The position numbers and the translations under genes were made by a program. A stretch of 64,000 bases of DNA from Microvirga ossetica. GTDB taxonomy: Bacteria > Pseudomonadota > Alphaproteobacteria > Rhizobiales > Beijerinckiaceae. This document shows, piece by piece, positions 26,435 to 36,380 of this stretch. The first letter of the stretch is position 1; every line of letters starts with the position of its first letter. The notes under the pieces were generated by a model. The model made no database searches, was not told the origin of the DNA, and worked only from the letters and a program-made list of their open reading frames with translations. Location of the stretch: contig NZ_CP016616.1 of the NCBI RefSeq assembly GCF_002741015.1, positions 2,761,501 through 2,825,500 on the forward strand. Direction: 5' to 3'.

Positions 26435-27778
26435 GTGACCCCTCGATCCCGCATCCGCGCCACCCTCGGTCTGCTCGACAATCTGCGCACGACCCCCGTG
26501 CTGAGCGATGCCACGCACCGGCTGATCCGCGAGGCCGATACCGGCGCGCTGCAGCGGGCAGGGGTCGCGCGCATCATCACCGGCGGGCTGCTGCTGCTGG
26601 CGGTGGTGGTCGCAACCGCTAGCATCGATTTCACCAACCCCATGGCGGTCAAGCAGATCTGGGCCGCGGAGCTGACCCTGGCCCTATTCGGGATGGTGGG
26701 CTGGGTCGGAGCCTGGCTCGCCTCGAAGCGGATCGCCATCCAGAGTCTGCCGATCATCACGGCTTTGCTCGACGCCTTCCTGGTCCTCGGCAACCTCGGC
26801 TACAGCCATTGGGGCTTAGGCGTTCCCGGCGGTTTCTATTCCGTCTTTCCGGTCGCCTGGGTGGTGCCGATCACCATGGCCGCCGCCGCCATCCATTACC
26901 AGCCCCGACTGCAGGTCTTCGTAGCGGCGGTCTATGTCGTGGGCCTGTCGCTGCTCGCCTTCGGCGGCGACATGCTGAGCCTGGAGGAGCGTCAGCAGGA
27001 CCTCTCCGCCATGGGAGGCCTGTTCTCGGCGCAGGCCAACATGATCCGTATCGTCATGGTTTTCGCCGCAGGCCTGATCCTGATCCTGGTGGCGCGCCAG
27101 GGGCGGCTGATGCTGGAGCGGGCCGTGCGCGAGACGACCTTGCGCGTCACGCTCACCCGCTACCTGCCGCGCGAGCTCGCGCCGATCCTCACCGATCAGG
27201 CCTTCGCGTCTTTGCGCCAGGGACGGCGCATTCCGGTGAGCCTGCTCTTCGTCGACATCCGCGCCTCGACAACCTTCGGCGAGACCATGGAGCCGGCGCA
27301 GCTCGCCGTGTTCATCACCTCTTTCCGCAGGCGGGTCCTGAGGGCGGCCTCGCGCCACGGCGGTGTCATCGACAAGTTCACCGGCGACGGGGCGCTCATC
27401 CTTTTCGGCGTGCCGGCGGCACAGGAGGGCGATGCGAGGCGCGCGCTTGCCTGCGGTCAGACCCTGTTGACCCTGATCGAGCGCTGGAACGCCAAGCGCG
27501 GCTTCAACCCGCCGGTGCGCCTCGGCATCGGCGTTCACACGGGCGACGTGTTCTGCGGCGTGGTGGGCGATGAGAGCCGGCTCGAATTCACCGTGGTCGG
27601 CGAGACGGTCAACATCGCCTCGCGCATCGAGCAGGCGACGAAGGCGGCCGGCTGCGAGCTCCTGGCCTCCCAGGAAACCGTCATGGCGGCTGGCGAGGAG
27701 GAGCTTTGGTCCGAGGTTGAATGCGAACCGCTGCCGGGCGTCACGCGCAAGATGGTGCTGATGAAGCCGGCGGGGTGA
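26435..27778 (+). CDS. Membrane-anchored class III adenylate/guanylate cyclase
   Basis: A 447-residue protein. The N-terminal half has about six membrane helices (about 45-250). The C-terminal catalytic domain (about 270-440) contains [16 protein letters not shown] (first metal Asp), [13 protein letters not shown] (second metal Asp) and [16 protein letters not shown] (transition-state Asn/Arg). It makes a cyclic nucleotide, most likely cAMP, in response to an unknown membrane signal. I chose the GTG at 26435 because AGAAGGAAA precedes it at good distance; ATGs at 26327-26375 lack a ribosome binding site. Confidence 0.9.
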   Translation: MTPRSRIRATLGLLDNLRTTPVLSDATHRLIREADTGALQRAGVARIITGGLLLLAVVVATASIDFTNPMAVKQIWAAELTLALFGMVGWVGAWLASKRIAIQSLPIITALLDAFLVLGNLGYSHWGLGVPGGFYSVFPVAWVVPITMAAAAIHYQPRLQVFVAAVYVVGLSLLAFGGDMLSLEERQQDLSAMGGLFSAQANMIRIVMVFAAGLILILVARQGRLMLERAVRETTLRVTLTRYLPRELAPILTDQAFASLRQGRRIPVSLLFVDIRASTTFGETMEPAQLAVFITSFRRRVLRAASRHGGVIDKFTGDGALILFGVPAAQEGDARRALACGQTLLTLIERWNAKRGFNPPVRLGIGVHTGDVFCGVVGDESRLEFTVVGETVNIASRIEQATKAAGCELLASQETVMAAGEEELWSEVECEPLPGVTRKMVLMKPAG

Positions 27779-27790
27779 GGATAATCGCGC

Positions 27791-27934
27791 TGTCATTCCG
27801 GGGCGGCTTGTCAGAGCCGAGCCCGGAATCCATAAACACCACGTCCCAGGAAGGCGTGATCAGCGTTGAAACTTTCTTCTGCGCCGTTAGCGGATATGGA
27901 TTCCGGGCTCCGCTGCGCGGCCCCGGAATGACAG
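27791..27934. repeat. Palindromic repeat, family D (copy 1)
   Basis: TGTCATTCCGGGGCGGC ... GAGCCCGGAATCCATAA forms one arm. TATGGATTCCGGGCTC ... GGCCCCGGAATGACA forms the other. Copies 2 and 3 are at 30898 and 61949. Confidence 0.88.
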
Positions 27935-27946
27935 TGTCGAGGGTGT

Positions 27947-28543
27947 TTAAACCTCTCCTGCCTTCTTCACCTCGTGCCGCAGCAGCAGCGGCGTCTGGGC
28001 GAGGGCGAAGGCGATGGTGAGCGGCATGATGCCGAAGACCTTGAAGCTGACCCAGAAATCCGTGGTCTGCGTGCGCCAGACGATCTCGTTGAGCGCAGCC
28101 AGCGCGAAGAAGAACAGCGCCCAGCGCAAGGTGAGCTTGCGCCAGCCCTCTTCGGTGAGCTCGAACACGCTGTCGAGCACGATCTGGAGCAGGGGCTTGC
28201 GGAAATAGAGGCCGCCGAGCAGCACGAGCCCGAACATCGTGTTCACGATGGTGGGCTTGAGCTTGATGAAGGTCTCGTCCTGCAGGAACAGGGTGAGGCC
28301 GCCGAACACCACCACCACGATGCCCGACACCACCGGCATGATCGGCAGCTTGCGGGTGAGCCCATAGCTGATGGCAAGGGCAACGAGGGTCGCCACGATG
28401 AAGATGCCCGTGGCCGCGAAGATGCGCTGGCCTTCCGGGAAACCGAACCGGTCGCCATAGGCATTGCCGAGGAAGAACAGGGCGAGCGGGCCCAGCTCCA
28501 GGGCGAGCTTGAGCAGGGGAGGGAGGCGCTTGGCGTCGGTCAT
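27947..28543 (-). CDS. yciB: Inner-membrane protein YciB (septation protein A)
   Basis: A 198-residue protein with five to six membrane helices and the YciB/IspZ signatures [36 protein letters not shown] and [24 protein letters not shown]. The family affects septation and envelope integrity. The name ispZ appears in older annotation. It lies downstream of ftsY, an arrangement common in this order. Confidence 0.93.
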   Translation of the reverse strand: MTDAKRLPPLLKLALELGPLALFFLGNAYGDRFGFPEGQRIFAATGIFIVATLVALAISYGLTRKLPIMPVVSGIVVVVFGGLTLFLQDETFIKLKPTIVNTMFGLVLLGGLYFRKPLLQIVLDSVFELTEEGWRKLTLRWALFFFALAALNEIVWRTQTTDFWVSFKVFGIMPLTIAFALAQTPLLLRHEVKKAGEV

Positions 28544-28612
28544 GCGGTCTCTTCTAGAACATTTTTATGGGAAGCGGGACTCAGGTCGTGGCTCGGCATT
28601 GCCGCAGCGCTG

Positions 28613-29989
28613 TCATCCCTCGAGCCCGGCAATGGCTTTTGCGAAATCCCGTGCGGTAAAGGGCTCCAGGTCCTCGACCCCTTCGCCGACGCCGATGAAA
28701 TGCACCGGCAGGCCGAACTTGGCCGCGAGCGCCACCAGGATACCGCCGCGGGCCGTGCCGTCGAGCTTGGTCATCACGAGGCCCGTGACGCCGGCAGACT
28801 TCCGGAACAGCTCGACCTGGCTGATGGCGTTCTGGCCCACCGTCGCGTCGAGCACGAGCAGCGTGGCGTGCGGGGCGCTCGGGTCGAATTTCTTGACCAC
28901 GCGCACGATCTTTTCGAGCTCGGCCATGAGCCCGGCCTTGTTCTGCAGGCGCCCGGCCGTGTCGATGAGGAGAACATCGGTGCCGTTGGCCTTCGCTTCC
29001 TGGAGGGCGTCATAGGCCAGGCCCGCCGCATCCGAGCCCTGCTCGCGGGCGAGGACCGATGCGCCGACCCGCTCGCCCCACACCTTCAGCTGCTCGATGG
29101 CGGCGGCACGAAAAGTGTCGCCGGCGGCGAGCATTACCTTCAGGCCCTGCTGACGGAATTTTTGGGCAAGCTTGCCGATGGTGGTGGTCTTGCCCGCGCC
29201 GTTCACGCCGATCATGAGGATGACGAAGGGCTTTTTCTCGCGATCGACGGTCAGCGCCTGGGCGACGGGCTGAAGCGCCTTCTCGACCTCGCCGGCCAGA
29301 ATCGCCTTCACCTCCTGCGGCGAGATTTCCTTGTTGTAGCGCCCCGATGCAATCGCTTCCGTGATCCGCATGGCGGTGGGCACGCCGAGATCGGCCTGGA
29401 CCAGGGCGTCCTCGAGCTCCTCCAGCGTGGCATCGTCGAGCTTGCGCTTGGTGAACAGGCCGGTGACGCTGTCCGACAGGGACGAGGAGGTGCGGCGCAT
29501 GCCCTCCGTCAGGCGCTGCCACCAGCCGCGCGCCGGGGCCGCGGCGGGCGCCGGGACATCGGGTTCCGGTGCAAGAGGGGGGACGACCTCGGCGGGAGCG
29601 GGCTCAGGGACCGGCACATCCGCGGCCGCGATGTCCGAGCGCAGCACGGGACCCGCCTCGGTGACGATGCTCGGCAGCGGCTCCAGCGGCGCCGCGCCTT
29701 CGGGATCGAGGCCTTCGATGGGCTGCAGATCGGCGCCTGCCAGCTCCGGCGCTGTCTTGTTCTCCTCCGGCGTGTCGGGAGAGGCGGAGGTGACCGTCGA
29801 GGGAGCGGCCGTCAGGTCGTTCGCGGCATTCGCGGGCGGCGAGGGCATCGCCTCCGGCAGGCCACCGGCCTCCGGTAGGCCACCGGCCTGTGGGGTCTCC
29901 GGCGACGGTGCGGGAGCCACGGGGGCCTCGGCCTTGCGCCCGAACAGACGGGAGAGGAATCCGGGCTTGTCGGGCTTCGTTTCGGCCAT
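28613..29989 (-). CDS. ftsY: Signal recognition particle receptor FtsY
   Basis: A 458-residue SRP receptor GTPase. The first 150 or so residues are the variable Pro/Ala/Glu-rich A domain. The N domain and the G domain follow, with MIGVNGAGKTTTIGKLAQ (G1), LLIDTAGRLQNK (G3) and MTKLDGTARGGILVALA (G4/G5). FtsY docks Ffh-bound ribosomes at the membrane; ffh is encoded 7 kb away in this window. Confidence 0.97.
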   Translation of the reverse strand: MAETKPDKPGFLSRLFGRKAEAPVAPAPSPETPQAGGLPEAGGLPEAMPSPPANAANDLTAAPSTVTSASPDTPEENKTAPELAGADLQPIEGLDPEGAAPLEPLPSIVTEAGPVLRSDIAAADVPVPEPAPAEVVPPLAPEPDVPAPAAAPARGWWQRLTEGMRRTSSSLSDSVTGLFTKRKLDDATLEELEDALVQADLGVPTAMRITEAIASGRYNKEISPQEVKAILAGEVEKALQPVAQALTVDREKKPFVILMIGVNGAGKTTTIGKLAQKFRQQGLKVMLAAGDTFRAAAIEQLKVWGERVGASVLAREQGSDAAGLAYDALQEAKANGTDVLLIDTAGRLQNKAGLMAELEKIVRVVKKFDPSAPHATLLVLDATVGQNAISQVELFRKSAGVTGLVMTKLDGTARGGILVALAAKFGLPVHFIGVGEGVEDLEPFTARDFAKAIAGLEG

Positions 29990-30042
29990 GGGTCTCGCTT
30001 TGCTTTATGAACGCTGTGCTTGATTTAACGTGCGTGCCTCAT

Positions 30043-30153
30043 AGCGCATCGTGCGGAAAAGTGGGAATTTTCCGCACCCAACGATGCGCCATCATTAAGC
30101 GTAAGCATCGAATGGATCTCGAAAGTGGGTTCCACTTTTGGGTCCGATGCTCT
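30043..30153. repeat. Family E palindromic repeat (full copy)
   Basis: AGCGCATCGTGCGGAAAAGTGG paired with TTTTCCGCACCCAACGATGCGC is followed by AAAGTGGGTTCCACTTTTGGG and GTCCGATGCTCTA. It lies between ftsY and the divergent RluA gene. Confidence 0.8.
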
Positions 30154-30165
30154 AGCCGAGGCATC

Positions 30166-30879
30166 ATGAATGCGGAAGAGATAGTAAGCCGATTGCTCTA
30201 TCGCGATGCCCTGATGCTCGTGATCGACAAGCCGGCCGGCTTGCCGGTGCATCCCGGCCCAAAGGGCGGCGAGACCCTGTTTCACCATCTCGACGCCCTC
30301 CGCTTCGGTTTGCCGCGCCGGCCTGAAGCGGCGCACCGCCTCGACAAGGACACTTCCGGCTGCCTCGTGCTCGGGCGCCACCCCAAGGCCATCGCCCGGC
30401 TGAACGAGCTTTTCCGCAAGAACGAGGTCGACAAGGTCTATTGGGCCGTGGTCGAGGGCGGGCCTCAGGCCGACGAGGGCGAGATCGATCTCCCGCTCGC
30501 ACCGAAATCGCCCGAGCGCGGCTGGTGGATGAAGGTCGATCCCAAGGGCCAGCCCTCGCTGACAAAGTGGACGGTGTTGGGGCGGGGGGATGGCCTCACC
30601 CTGCTCGAACTGTGCCCGATCACCGGCCGCACCCATCAGCTGCGGGTCCATTGCGCCGCCATGAATTTTCCGATCCTCGGCGACCCGATCTACGGCACGG
30701 CCCCACGCTTCGGTGGACCGGGTCTGCATTTGCACGCGCGGAGCGTCACCGTGCCTCTCTATCCGAAGAAGCCGCCGATCACCGTCGAGGCGCCGGTGCC
30801 GGAGCATATGCGGGAGCGGGTGCAATCCTGCGGCGTCGTCCCGGACGGCGAAGCCGATCCGGGATCGTTACCCAAATAG
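30166..30879 (+). CDS. RluA-family pseudouridine synthase
   Basis: A 237-residue protein with the RluA catalytic motif HRLDKDTSGCLVLGRHP (catalytic Asp in RLDKDTSG), the entry motif MLVIDKPAGLPVHPG and ITGRTHQLRVHCA. It has no S4 domain. It isomerises uridine to pseudouridine in rRNA or tRNA; the target is not evident. The ATG at 30166 matches the usual domain start, although the frame is open upstream through repeat sequence. Confidence 0.9.
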   Translation: MNAEEIVSRLLYRDALMLVIDKPAGLPVHPGPKGGETLFHHLDALRFGLPRRPEAAHRLDKDTSGCLVLGRHPKAIARLNELFRKNEVDKVYWAVVEGGPQADEGEIDLPLAPKSPERGWWMKVDPKGQPSLTKWTVLGRGDGLTLLELCPITGRTHQLRVHCAAMNFPILGDPIYGTAPRFGGPGLHLHARSVTVPLYPKKPPITVEAPVPEHMRERVQSCGVVPDGEADPGSLPK

Positions 30880-30897
30880 GCGTCTGAACCTCGACAC

Positions 30898-31086
30898 TGT
30901 CATTCCCGCGCAGGCGGGAATCCATAAACACGAAGGAACTCAAGAAAGCTGTACGGCTACCGCAGCTTCATAGCTTCGGGCACTAGCGGTTATGGATTCC
31001 GGGCTCGCCTGTGGCGCCCCGGAATGACAGTGCTCTATTCTGCATGCGATCCCGAATCTCCGCTGTGCCCCTCCGGGATGACAGTC
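30898..31086. repeat. Palindromic repeat, family D (copy 2 plus partial)
   Basis: TGTCATTCCCGCGCAGGCGGGAATCC to GGCGCCCCGGAATGACAG (30898-31030) is a full copy. A fragment CTGTGCCCCTCCGGGATGACAG follows at about 31063-31084, next to the mtaB stop. Confidence 0.85.
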
Positions 31087-31088
31087 GG

Positions 31089-32342
31089 TCATGCCGCCAG
31101 CAATTCCTTGCCGTCATGGCCGGCAATGGTCGCGGGCACGATCTCGCCCGGGGTCATGGGCCTGTCGAAGCGCACGAGCGTAAAGCCCTCCGTGCGGCCG
31201 AGCTGGTTCGATTCGATCAGCACGTTGCGTCTTGCGCCGATTTCCCCGCCGAGATGCTTCAGCAACGCCGCCTCGCCCTTTGCGCGCAGCCGCCGCGCCC
31301 GGTCCTTCACCACGTCGCGGGCGACCTGCGGCATGCGCGCGGCGGGGGTGCCGGGGCGGGGCGAGAAGGGGAAGACGTGGAGATGCGTCAGCCCGCATTC
31401 CTCGACGATGTCGAGGGAGCGCGCGAACATCTCTTCGTCTTCCGTCGGAAAGCCCGCGATGATGTCGGCACCGAAGACCATGTCGGGACGCAGGCGCTTC
31501 ACCTCTTCGCAGAAGGCGATCGCGTCGTTGCGCAGATGGCGGCGCTTCATGCGCTTCAGCACCATGTCGTCGCCGGCCTGCAATGAGAGATGCAGATGCG
31601 GCATCAGACGGGACTCGGTGGCGATCACGTCGAGCAGATCGTCGTCCGCCTCGACCGAGTCGATGGAGGAGATGCGCAGCCGCTCCAGCTCCGGCACGTG
31701 GCGCAGGAGGCTCTTCACCATGGTGCCGAGCTTCGGTTCGCCGGGCAGGTCCTTGCCGTAGCTGGTGATGTCGACGCCGGTGAGCACAACTTCGCGCGAG
31801 CCGTGCTCGACGAGGGTGCGCACCTGTTCCACCACGACGCCCATCGGCACGGAACGGGAATTGCCGCGGCCATAGGGGATGATGCAGAAGGTGCAGCGAT
31901 GGTTGCAGCCGTTCTGCACCTGCATGAAGGCGCGGGTGCGCCCGCGCATGCCGTCGATGAGGTGGACTGCGGTTTCCTTCACCGCCATGATGTCGTTGAC
32001 GAGAACCTTTTCGCTTTGGCCCACGCCGAAATCGCGCATGCCGGCCCAGGTCTCGGCCTTCATCTTCTCGTGGTTGCCGACGACCTGCGACACCTCCGGC
32101 ATGGCGGCGAAGGTTTCAGGCTCGACCTGCGCGGCGCAGCCTGTCACGACGATGCGGGCGTTCGGCTTCTCTCGGGCGAGCTTGCGGATCGACTGGCGCG
32201 CCTGGCGCGTCGCCTCGGCCGTCACGGCGCAGGTGTTGACGATCACCACCTCGCCAAGCCCCGCGTCTTGCGCGTGGCGCTGCATCGCCTCCGACTCGTA
32301 GGTATTGAGCCGGCAGCCGAAGGTGACGACCTCGACCGCCAT
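31089..32342 (-). CDS. mtaB: tRNA t6A37 methylthiotransferase MtaB
   Basis: A 417-residue radical-SAM enzyme that converts t6A37 to ms2t6A37 in tRNAs reading ANN codons. The N-terminal methylthiotransferase domain holds three cluster cysteines (TFGCRLNTYE, VNTCAVT, VTGCAAQ). The radical-SAM site is NGCNHRCTFCIIPYGRG, and a C-terminal TRAM-like region is present. The ATG at 32342 shares one base with the dapF stop (TGATG), so the genes are coupled. Confidence 0.95.
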   Translation of the reverse strand: MAVEVVTFGCRLNTYESEAMQRHAQDAGLGEVVIVNTCAVTAEATRQARQSIRKLAREKPNARIVVTGCAAQVEPETFAAMPEVSQVVGNHEKMKAETWAGMRDFGVGQSEKVLVNDIMAVKETAVHLIDGMRGRTRAFMQVQNGCNHRCTFCIIPYGRGNSRSVPMGVVVEQVRTLVEHGSREVVLTGVDITSYGKDLPGEPKLGTMVKSLLRHVPELERLRISSIDSVEADDDLLDVIATESRLMPHLHLSLQAGDDMVLKRMKRRHLRNDAIAFCEEVKRLRPDMVFGADIIAGFPTEDEEMFARSLDIVEECGLTHLHVFPFSPRPGTPAARMPQVARDVVKDRARRLRAKGEAALLKHLGGEIGARRNVLIESNQLGRTEGFTLVRFDRPMTPGEIVPATIAGHDGKELLAA

Positions 32343-33226
32343 CACGCCACCTCGGTGAAGAGGGCAGGCGAAAGGGTGCCCTCGTGCTCCAGCTCGGTCG
32401 GGCCGGTCATGAGCACGTGGTCGTCGCTCTCGCGCCATTCGATGACGAGATCGCCGCCCGGAAGCGTCACCGCGGCCTTGCGGCCGGTCAGGCCCTTGCG
32501 TGCGGCTGCCACGAGCGTTGCGCAGGCGGCGGAGCCGCAGGCGCGGGTCGCGCCGGCGCCGCGTTCCCAGACGCGCAAAACGATATGCTCCGGGCTCGTC
32601 ACTTGAGCGAACGAGATGTTGGCGCGCTCCGGCAGCGCCGGATCATGCTCGAAGACCGGGCCGATGGCGACAAGATCATAGGCGAGTGCGTCGTCGACCC
32701 AGAAGATCACATGTGGGTTGCCCATGCTCACCGCCGACGGGCCCTGAAGCTCGGGCGCCTCGGGCAGCGACGTGTCGAGGGCGATGGTGCGGGTGTCCGG
32801 ATAGGGATCGCGTAAGGGGATCTCGTTCCAGGCGAGGCGCGGCGGGCCCATGTCGACGGTGAAGACATTGTCCGAGACGCGCTCCACAGGGAGAAGCCCG
32901 GCCTCGGTCTCGAGAACGAGGTCGCCCTCGACCGGGCGGCTCATGATTGGATCGGCCATCATAGCCCAGGCGACGCAGCGGGTGCCGTTGCCGCAGGCGC
33001 CGGATTCCGAGCCGTCCGTGTTGTAGATGCGCATATAGGCGTCGGTGCCGGGGGTGACCGGGTCGTGCAGCACCATCAATTGGTCGAAGCGCGAACGGGG
33101 ATCGGCCGCGATGGCGCGCGCTTCCGCCGCATGCACGCGATGGCTCGAGCCGCGCAGGTCGAGCACGGTGATCTCGTTGCCGAGACCGTTCATTTTCAGG
33201 AAGCGGCTGTTAGAAAGGGCGTTCAT
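32342..33226 (-). CDS. dapF: Diaminopimelate epimerase
   Basis: A 294-residue enzyme of the lysine/peptidoglycan pathway converting LL- to meso-diaminopimelate. The two catalytic cysteines are in [10 protein letters not shown] and [12 protein letters not shown]. The N-terminal [15 protein letters not shown] is the family start. It is the upstream member of a dapF-mtaB operon. asd, which supplies an earlier step of the same pathway, is also in this window. Confidence 0.96.
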   Translation of the reverse strand: MNALSNSRFLKMNGLGNEITVLDLRGSSHRVHAAEARAIAADPRSRFDQLMVLHDPVTPGTDAYMRIYNTDGSESGACGNGTRCVAWAMMADPIMSRPVEGDLVLETEAGLLPVERVSDNVFTVDMGPPRLAWNEIPLRDPYPDTRTIALDTSLPEAPELQGPSAVSMGNPHVIFWVDDALAYDLVAIGPVFEHDPALPERANISFAQVTSPEHIVLRVWERGAGATRACGSAACATLVAAARKGLTGRKAAVTLPGGDLVIEWRESDDHVLMTGPTELEHEGTLSPALFTEVA

Positions 33227-33421
33227 GGGGCCGTATATGGCGCAAAACGCCGAAAATCGCGAGGGGGATCGCGCTTCTCTGTTCGCCGCATCGTCGCAAT
33301 GTCCGGTCAGGTCGCCTTAAAGACGTCCCGTCGCTGCCTCCGGATGCTCTCGCCGCTGCCAAGAAAGCCTCTTATGGTGCAGCACATTATCCCTCCTGAT
33401 TCGGGTCAAGGCGTCCTTCCC

Positions 33422-34153
33422 ATGCGGCTGCGCTTTTCTGGTGTTCTCCTCGTTCTTGCCCTCTGCTCGGGCGTCGCCTTCGCGCAGACGCCCCCGGCCG
33501 CCTCCCCGCCACCCGCTGCTTCCGAAGCGCCGGCGGCACCTGCACCCGCTACGCCCCCTGCTGTACCGCAGGCGCAATCCGCTCCGAGCCCGGCGCCGGC
33601 CACTCCCCCGGCATCCGTCCCTGCGACGCCCGCGCCGGTCCAGCAGGCCGATCGTGCGACCCTCTTCCCCGGCCCGAGCGATCCGACCGGCGTGGAGGAG
33701 GGCGTGCTGCTCTCCAAACCCACGGTTGTGTTCTCGGGCACCAGCACCTGGGACGAGGCGTTCGACAACCTGAAAAACGCCTTCGCCAAGATCGAGGGCG
33801 CGATGAAGAAGGCGGGGATCGACCCCGCTGGCCGGCCGCTGACGATCTTCGTCGACACCGACGACAACGGCTTCAAATACGAGGCGATGGTGCCGATCGC
33901 AAAGGTGCCCGAGGGCAAGACCGAACTCACCCCCGAGATCAAGTTCGGCCGCACGCCGGAGGGCAAGTCCTTCCGCTTCGTGCACAAGGACGCCTATGAC
34001 GAGATCGACGGCACCTACGAGACCATCACGGCCTATCTCGACATCAAGGAGATCGTGGCCAAGGACGCCTTCATCGAGGAATACGTGAGCGATTTCACAG
34101 ATTCGCAGGACACCAATTTCGAGGTGAACATCTACGTTCAGCCGAAAGAATGA
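33422..34153 (+). CDS. Secreted GyrI-like (effector-binding) domain protein
   Basis: A 243-residue exported protein. The signal peptide (MRLRFSGVLLVLALCSGVAFA) supports the start at 33422. A Pro/Ala-rich linker (about 22-80) precedes a compact domain (about 95-240) with PLTIFVDTDDNGFKYEAMVPI, FRFVHKDAYDEIDGTYETI and NFEVNIYVQ. These are features of the GyrI-like/AraC-effector-binding fold. A periplasmic GyrI-like domain suggests small-molecule binding, but the ligand is unknown. Its stop overlaps the next start as ATGA. Confidence 0.75.
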   Translation: MRLRFSGVLLVLALCSGVAFAQTPPAASPPPAASEAPAAPAPATPPAVPQAQSAPSPAPATPPASVPATPAPVQQADRATLFPGPSDPTGVEEGVLLSKPTVVFSGTSTWDEAFDNLKNAFAKIEGAMKKAGIDPAGRPLTIFVDTDDNGFKYEAMVPIAKVPEGKTELTPEIKFGRTPEGKSFRFVHKDAYDEIDGTYETITAYLDIKEIVAKDAFIEEYVSDFTDSQDTNFEVNIYVQPKE

Positions 34154-34821
34154 TCGCGCTCTTCGACCTCGACGGAACCCTGACGGATCCGAAAGTGGGC
34201 ATCACGCGCTCGGTTCAATATGCGCTCGAGCGGCTGGGACGCCCCGTTCCCGAGGCGGATGCTCTGACCTGGATGATCGGGCCGCCGCTGATAGCCGGGT
34301 TCACCGAGCTTCTGGGCGGAACGCATGACGTGCAGGAGGCCGTGCGCCTCTACCGGGAGCGCTACAGCGATGTCGGCCTGTTCGAGAACGAGGTCTATGC
34401 GGGCATTCCCGCTTTGCTGCGTCAGCTTCAGGAACGGGACCTTCGCCTCTACGTGGCCACGTCGAAGCTGAATGTCTTCGCGCGGCGGATCCTCGATCAT
34501 TTCGATCTCTCCAGTTCCTTTGTCGAGATCTACGGCGCGGAGCCCGACAACCGCAATGCCGACAAGAGCGATCTCATCCGGCACATCCTCGACCGGGAGC
34601 GCTTCGATCCGGCGCGCGCCGTCATGATCGGCGACCGGAAGCACGACGCCATCGGCGCCAGGGCCAACGGCATCGCGTCCATCGGCGTCACCTGGGGCTA
34701 CGGCTCCCGGCAAGAGCTGAAGGATGCGGGCGCCGCCTGCCTTGTCGACAATCCCCAGGGGCTGGAGGGGGCGATCCTCACGCTGGCGGCGTCCACGCCT
34801 CGCCCGGCCGCAACGGCCTGA
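34150..34821 (+). CDS. HAD-superfamily phosphatase (phosphoglycolate phosphatase-like)
   Basis: A 223-residue cytoplasmic HAD hydrolase. Motif I is FDLDGTLTD (nucleophile and acid/base Asp), motif II is VATSK, the motif III Lys is in ADKSDLI, and motif IV is MIGDRKHDAIGA. The helical cap after motif I is subtype C1, as in Gph. The substrate could be phosphoglycolate or another small phosphate ester. It is translationally coupled to the upstream secreted protein and overlaps the convergent MBL gene by 44 bases. Confidence 0.87.
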   Translation: MIALFDLDGTLTDPKVGITRSVQYALERLGRPVPEADALTWMIGPPLIAGFTELLGGTHDVQEAVRLYRERYSDVGLFENEVYAGIPALLRQLQERDLRLYVATSKLNVFARRILDHFDLSSSFVEIYGAEPDNRNADKSDLIRHILDRERFDPARAVMIGDRKHDAIGARANGIASIGVTWGYGSRQELKDAGAACLVDNPQGLEGAILTLAASTPRPAATA

Positions 34822-35842
34822 ACCGGTCGCCTGGAATTTCGGCTGCCTGGAGCGCCGCCGTCAGTTCCTGTGGCGGCTCGTCGACGCCCTCGTTGGTGAG
34901 CCGGAACGTGCCCCAATGGTGGCCGAGCGCCTGCTCCGCCTCGACGATCCGCAGCACCTTCACCGCGTCCTCCGGGTTCATGTGCTGCGGTTCCATGAAC
35001 CAGCGCGGCTCATAGGCGCCGATGGGCAGATGCGCGAGGCGGGGCTTGCCGAAGCGCTCGCGCATGGCATGAAAAATCTTGCCGTCGCCGAAGCCGGTAT
35101 CGCCGATGTGGTAGATCGTGCCGGCCGGCGTGGTGAGCACATAGGCGCACCACAGCGCCATGCGCCGGTCGTTGATGCCCCGCGCCGACCAGTGATAGGC
35201 GGGTTCGATATGGGCCATGACGCCGCGGCCCAGATCGACCGAGCCGCCCCAGTCCCGCGTCTCGACCGGGATCTCCGGATGCTCGGCCCGGATCACCGCG
35301 TCGTTGCCGAGCGGCGCGACGATCTTGGGGCGATGTTTCTGCCAGAGCATCCCTAAGGTCTCGGTGTCGAGATGGTCGTAATGGTTGTGCGTGATCAGCA
35401 CCGCATGGATCGGCGGAAGATCCTCGAAGGGAATGCCCGGTGCATTGACGCGCTTCGGGCCTGCGAAGGAGACCGGGCTCGCCCGCTCCGAAAACACCGG
35501 GTCGGTGAGAATGTTGAGCCCCGCCACCTGGATCAGGAACGAGGCATGGCCGATGAGCGCCGTGCGCAGGCCCTGCACCTCGGCCGGCGGCTTGTCACGG
35601 AACGGGCTCGGAAAGCTGTCCGGCCAGTCCTTACGCCCCCCGCCGAGTTGCCAGCGGGCGAGTTCCAGAAATCCCTTGTCCTGCGGCTGTCCCGGCGAGA
35701 AGAACCGCACCCCGTCGAAATGGTCGCTGACCGGGCCTTCGTAATAGCGGTTCCTCGCCCGGGCGGCTTTCATCCAGCCCAAGGCTCCGGTGGCGGCGAG
35801 GGCGGGAAGGCCCAGGGCCTTGAGAAGGGTGCGACGGTTCAT
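34778..35842 (-). CDS. MBL-fold metal-dependent hydrolase (NAPE-PLD/UlaG-like)
   Basis: A 354-residue protein starting MNRRTLLKALGLPALAATGA, a basic RR leader like a Tat or signal anchor. The metallo-beta-lactamase fold has the Zn motif THNHYDHLD, further metal ligands HIGDTGFGD and ALGHHWGTF, and GHASFLIQVAGLNILTDPVF typical of the NAPE-PLD/RomA group. It probably hydrolyses a phosphodiester or lactone at the envelope. The physiological substrate is unknown. Confidence 0.85.
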   Translation of the reverse strand: MNRRTLLKALGLPALAATGALGWMKAARARNRYYEGPVSDHFDGVRFFSPGQPQDKGFLELARWQLGGGRKDWPDSFPSPFRDKPPAEVQGLRTALIGHASFLIQVAGLNILTDPVFSERASPVSFAGPKRVNAPGIPFEDLPPIHAVLITHNHYDHLDTETLGMLWQKHRPKIVAPLGNDAVIRAEHPEIPVETRDWGGSVDLGRGVMAHIEPAYHWSARGINDRRMALWCAYVLTTPAGTIYHIGDTGFGDGKIFHAMRERFGKPRLAHLPIGAYEPRWFMEPQHMNPEDAVKVLRIVEAEQALGHHWGTFRLTNEGVDEPPQELTAALQAAEIPGDRFRPLRPGEAWTPPA

Positions 35843-35907
35843 CGGGGCATCGTGTGTGGTGAAGCTTTAAGCGTGGGGATGCGGGGGCCGATCGGCAAGA
35901 GGCCGCA

Positions 35908-36175
35908 GCGTCATCCCGGACGGTGAAAGCCGATCCGGGATCGGGTTGCAGAATGAAGCGCGTGTTTCCCTCCCCCTTGCGGGGAGGGGCAGGGGTGGGG
36001 GTGGTGCGACTGAGTGAGAGGTTGCGCAGGTATGCGATCCTCTCTCTCCCGCACGGGAGAGGGGGGCGTTGTCGCGGTCTTCAGGCTTTCTTGATGAAAC
36101 GCGACGCTCCGACTTTCCGACCCCCACCCTCGATCCCTCCCCGCAAGGGGGAGGGAAGAAATGCTGCGTTCCGTC
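35908..36175. repeat. Composite repeat block (families B and A)
   Basis: TCATCCCGGACGGTGAAAGCC and GATCCGGGATCG (family B) are followed by CCCTCCCCCTTGCGGGGAGGG, a TCTCTCCCGCACGGGAGAGGG dyad and CCCTCCCCGCAAGGGGGAGGG (family A). It fills most of the 538-base gap between the MBL gene and the small gene at 36381. The rest of that gap shows only a GCGCCCTCGGGCGC hairpin near 36330. Confidence 0.75.
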
Positions 36176-36380
36176 CGGGATGCCACATAAGCCTCAAGCC
36201 TCTCCGTTTCAGCCTCTTTCCTTGACTCCGCCGCCTTTTCCCCTTAAGCGCTGACCGCAAATCTGTAGAGCGAGCCCTTTTGAGCCGCCGCCCAGCCCGA
36301 GAGGCTGGAGGTCAACGTCCGACAGCGCGATGCGCCCTCGGGCGCGCTTTCATTTGGGTTTCGCGTTGAGGATGAAACGG

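Noticed and set aside
35923..36225. A 100-codon plus-strand frame in the repeat block after the MBL gene
   Set aside because: It is made of family A/B palindromes, has no SD and no domain.
36300..36380. 4.5S SRP RNA upstream of ffh
   Set aside because: The region has a small hairpin but no SRP RNA tetraloop or symmetric-loop sequence.
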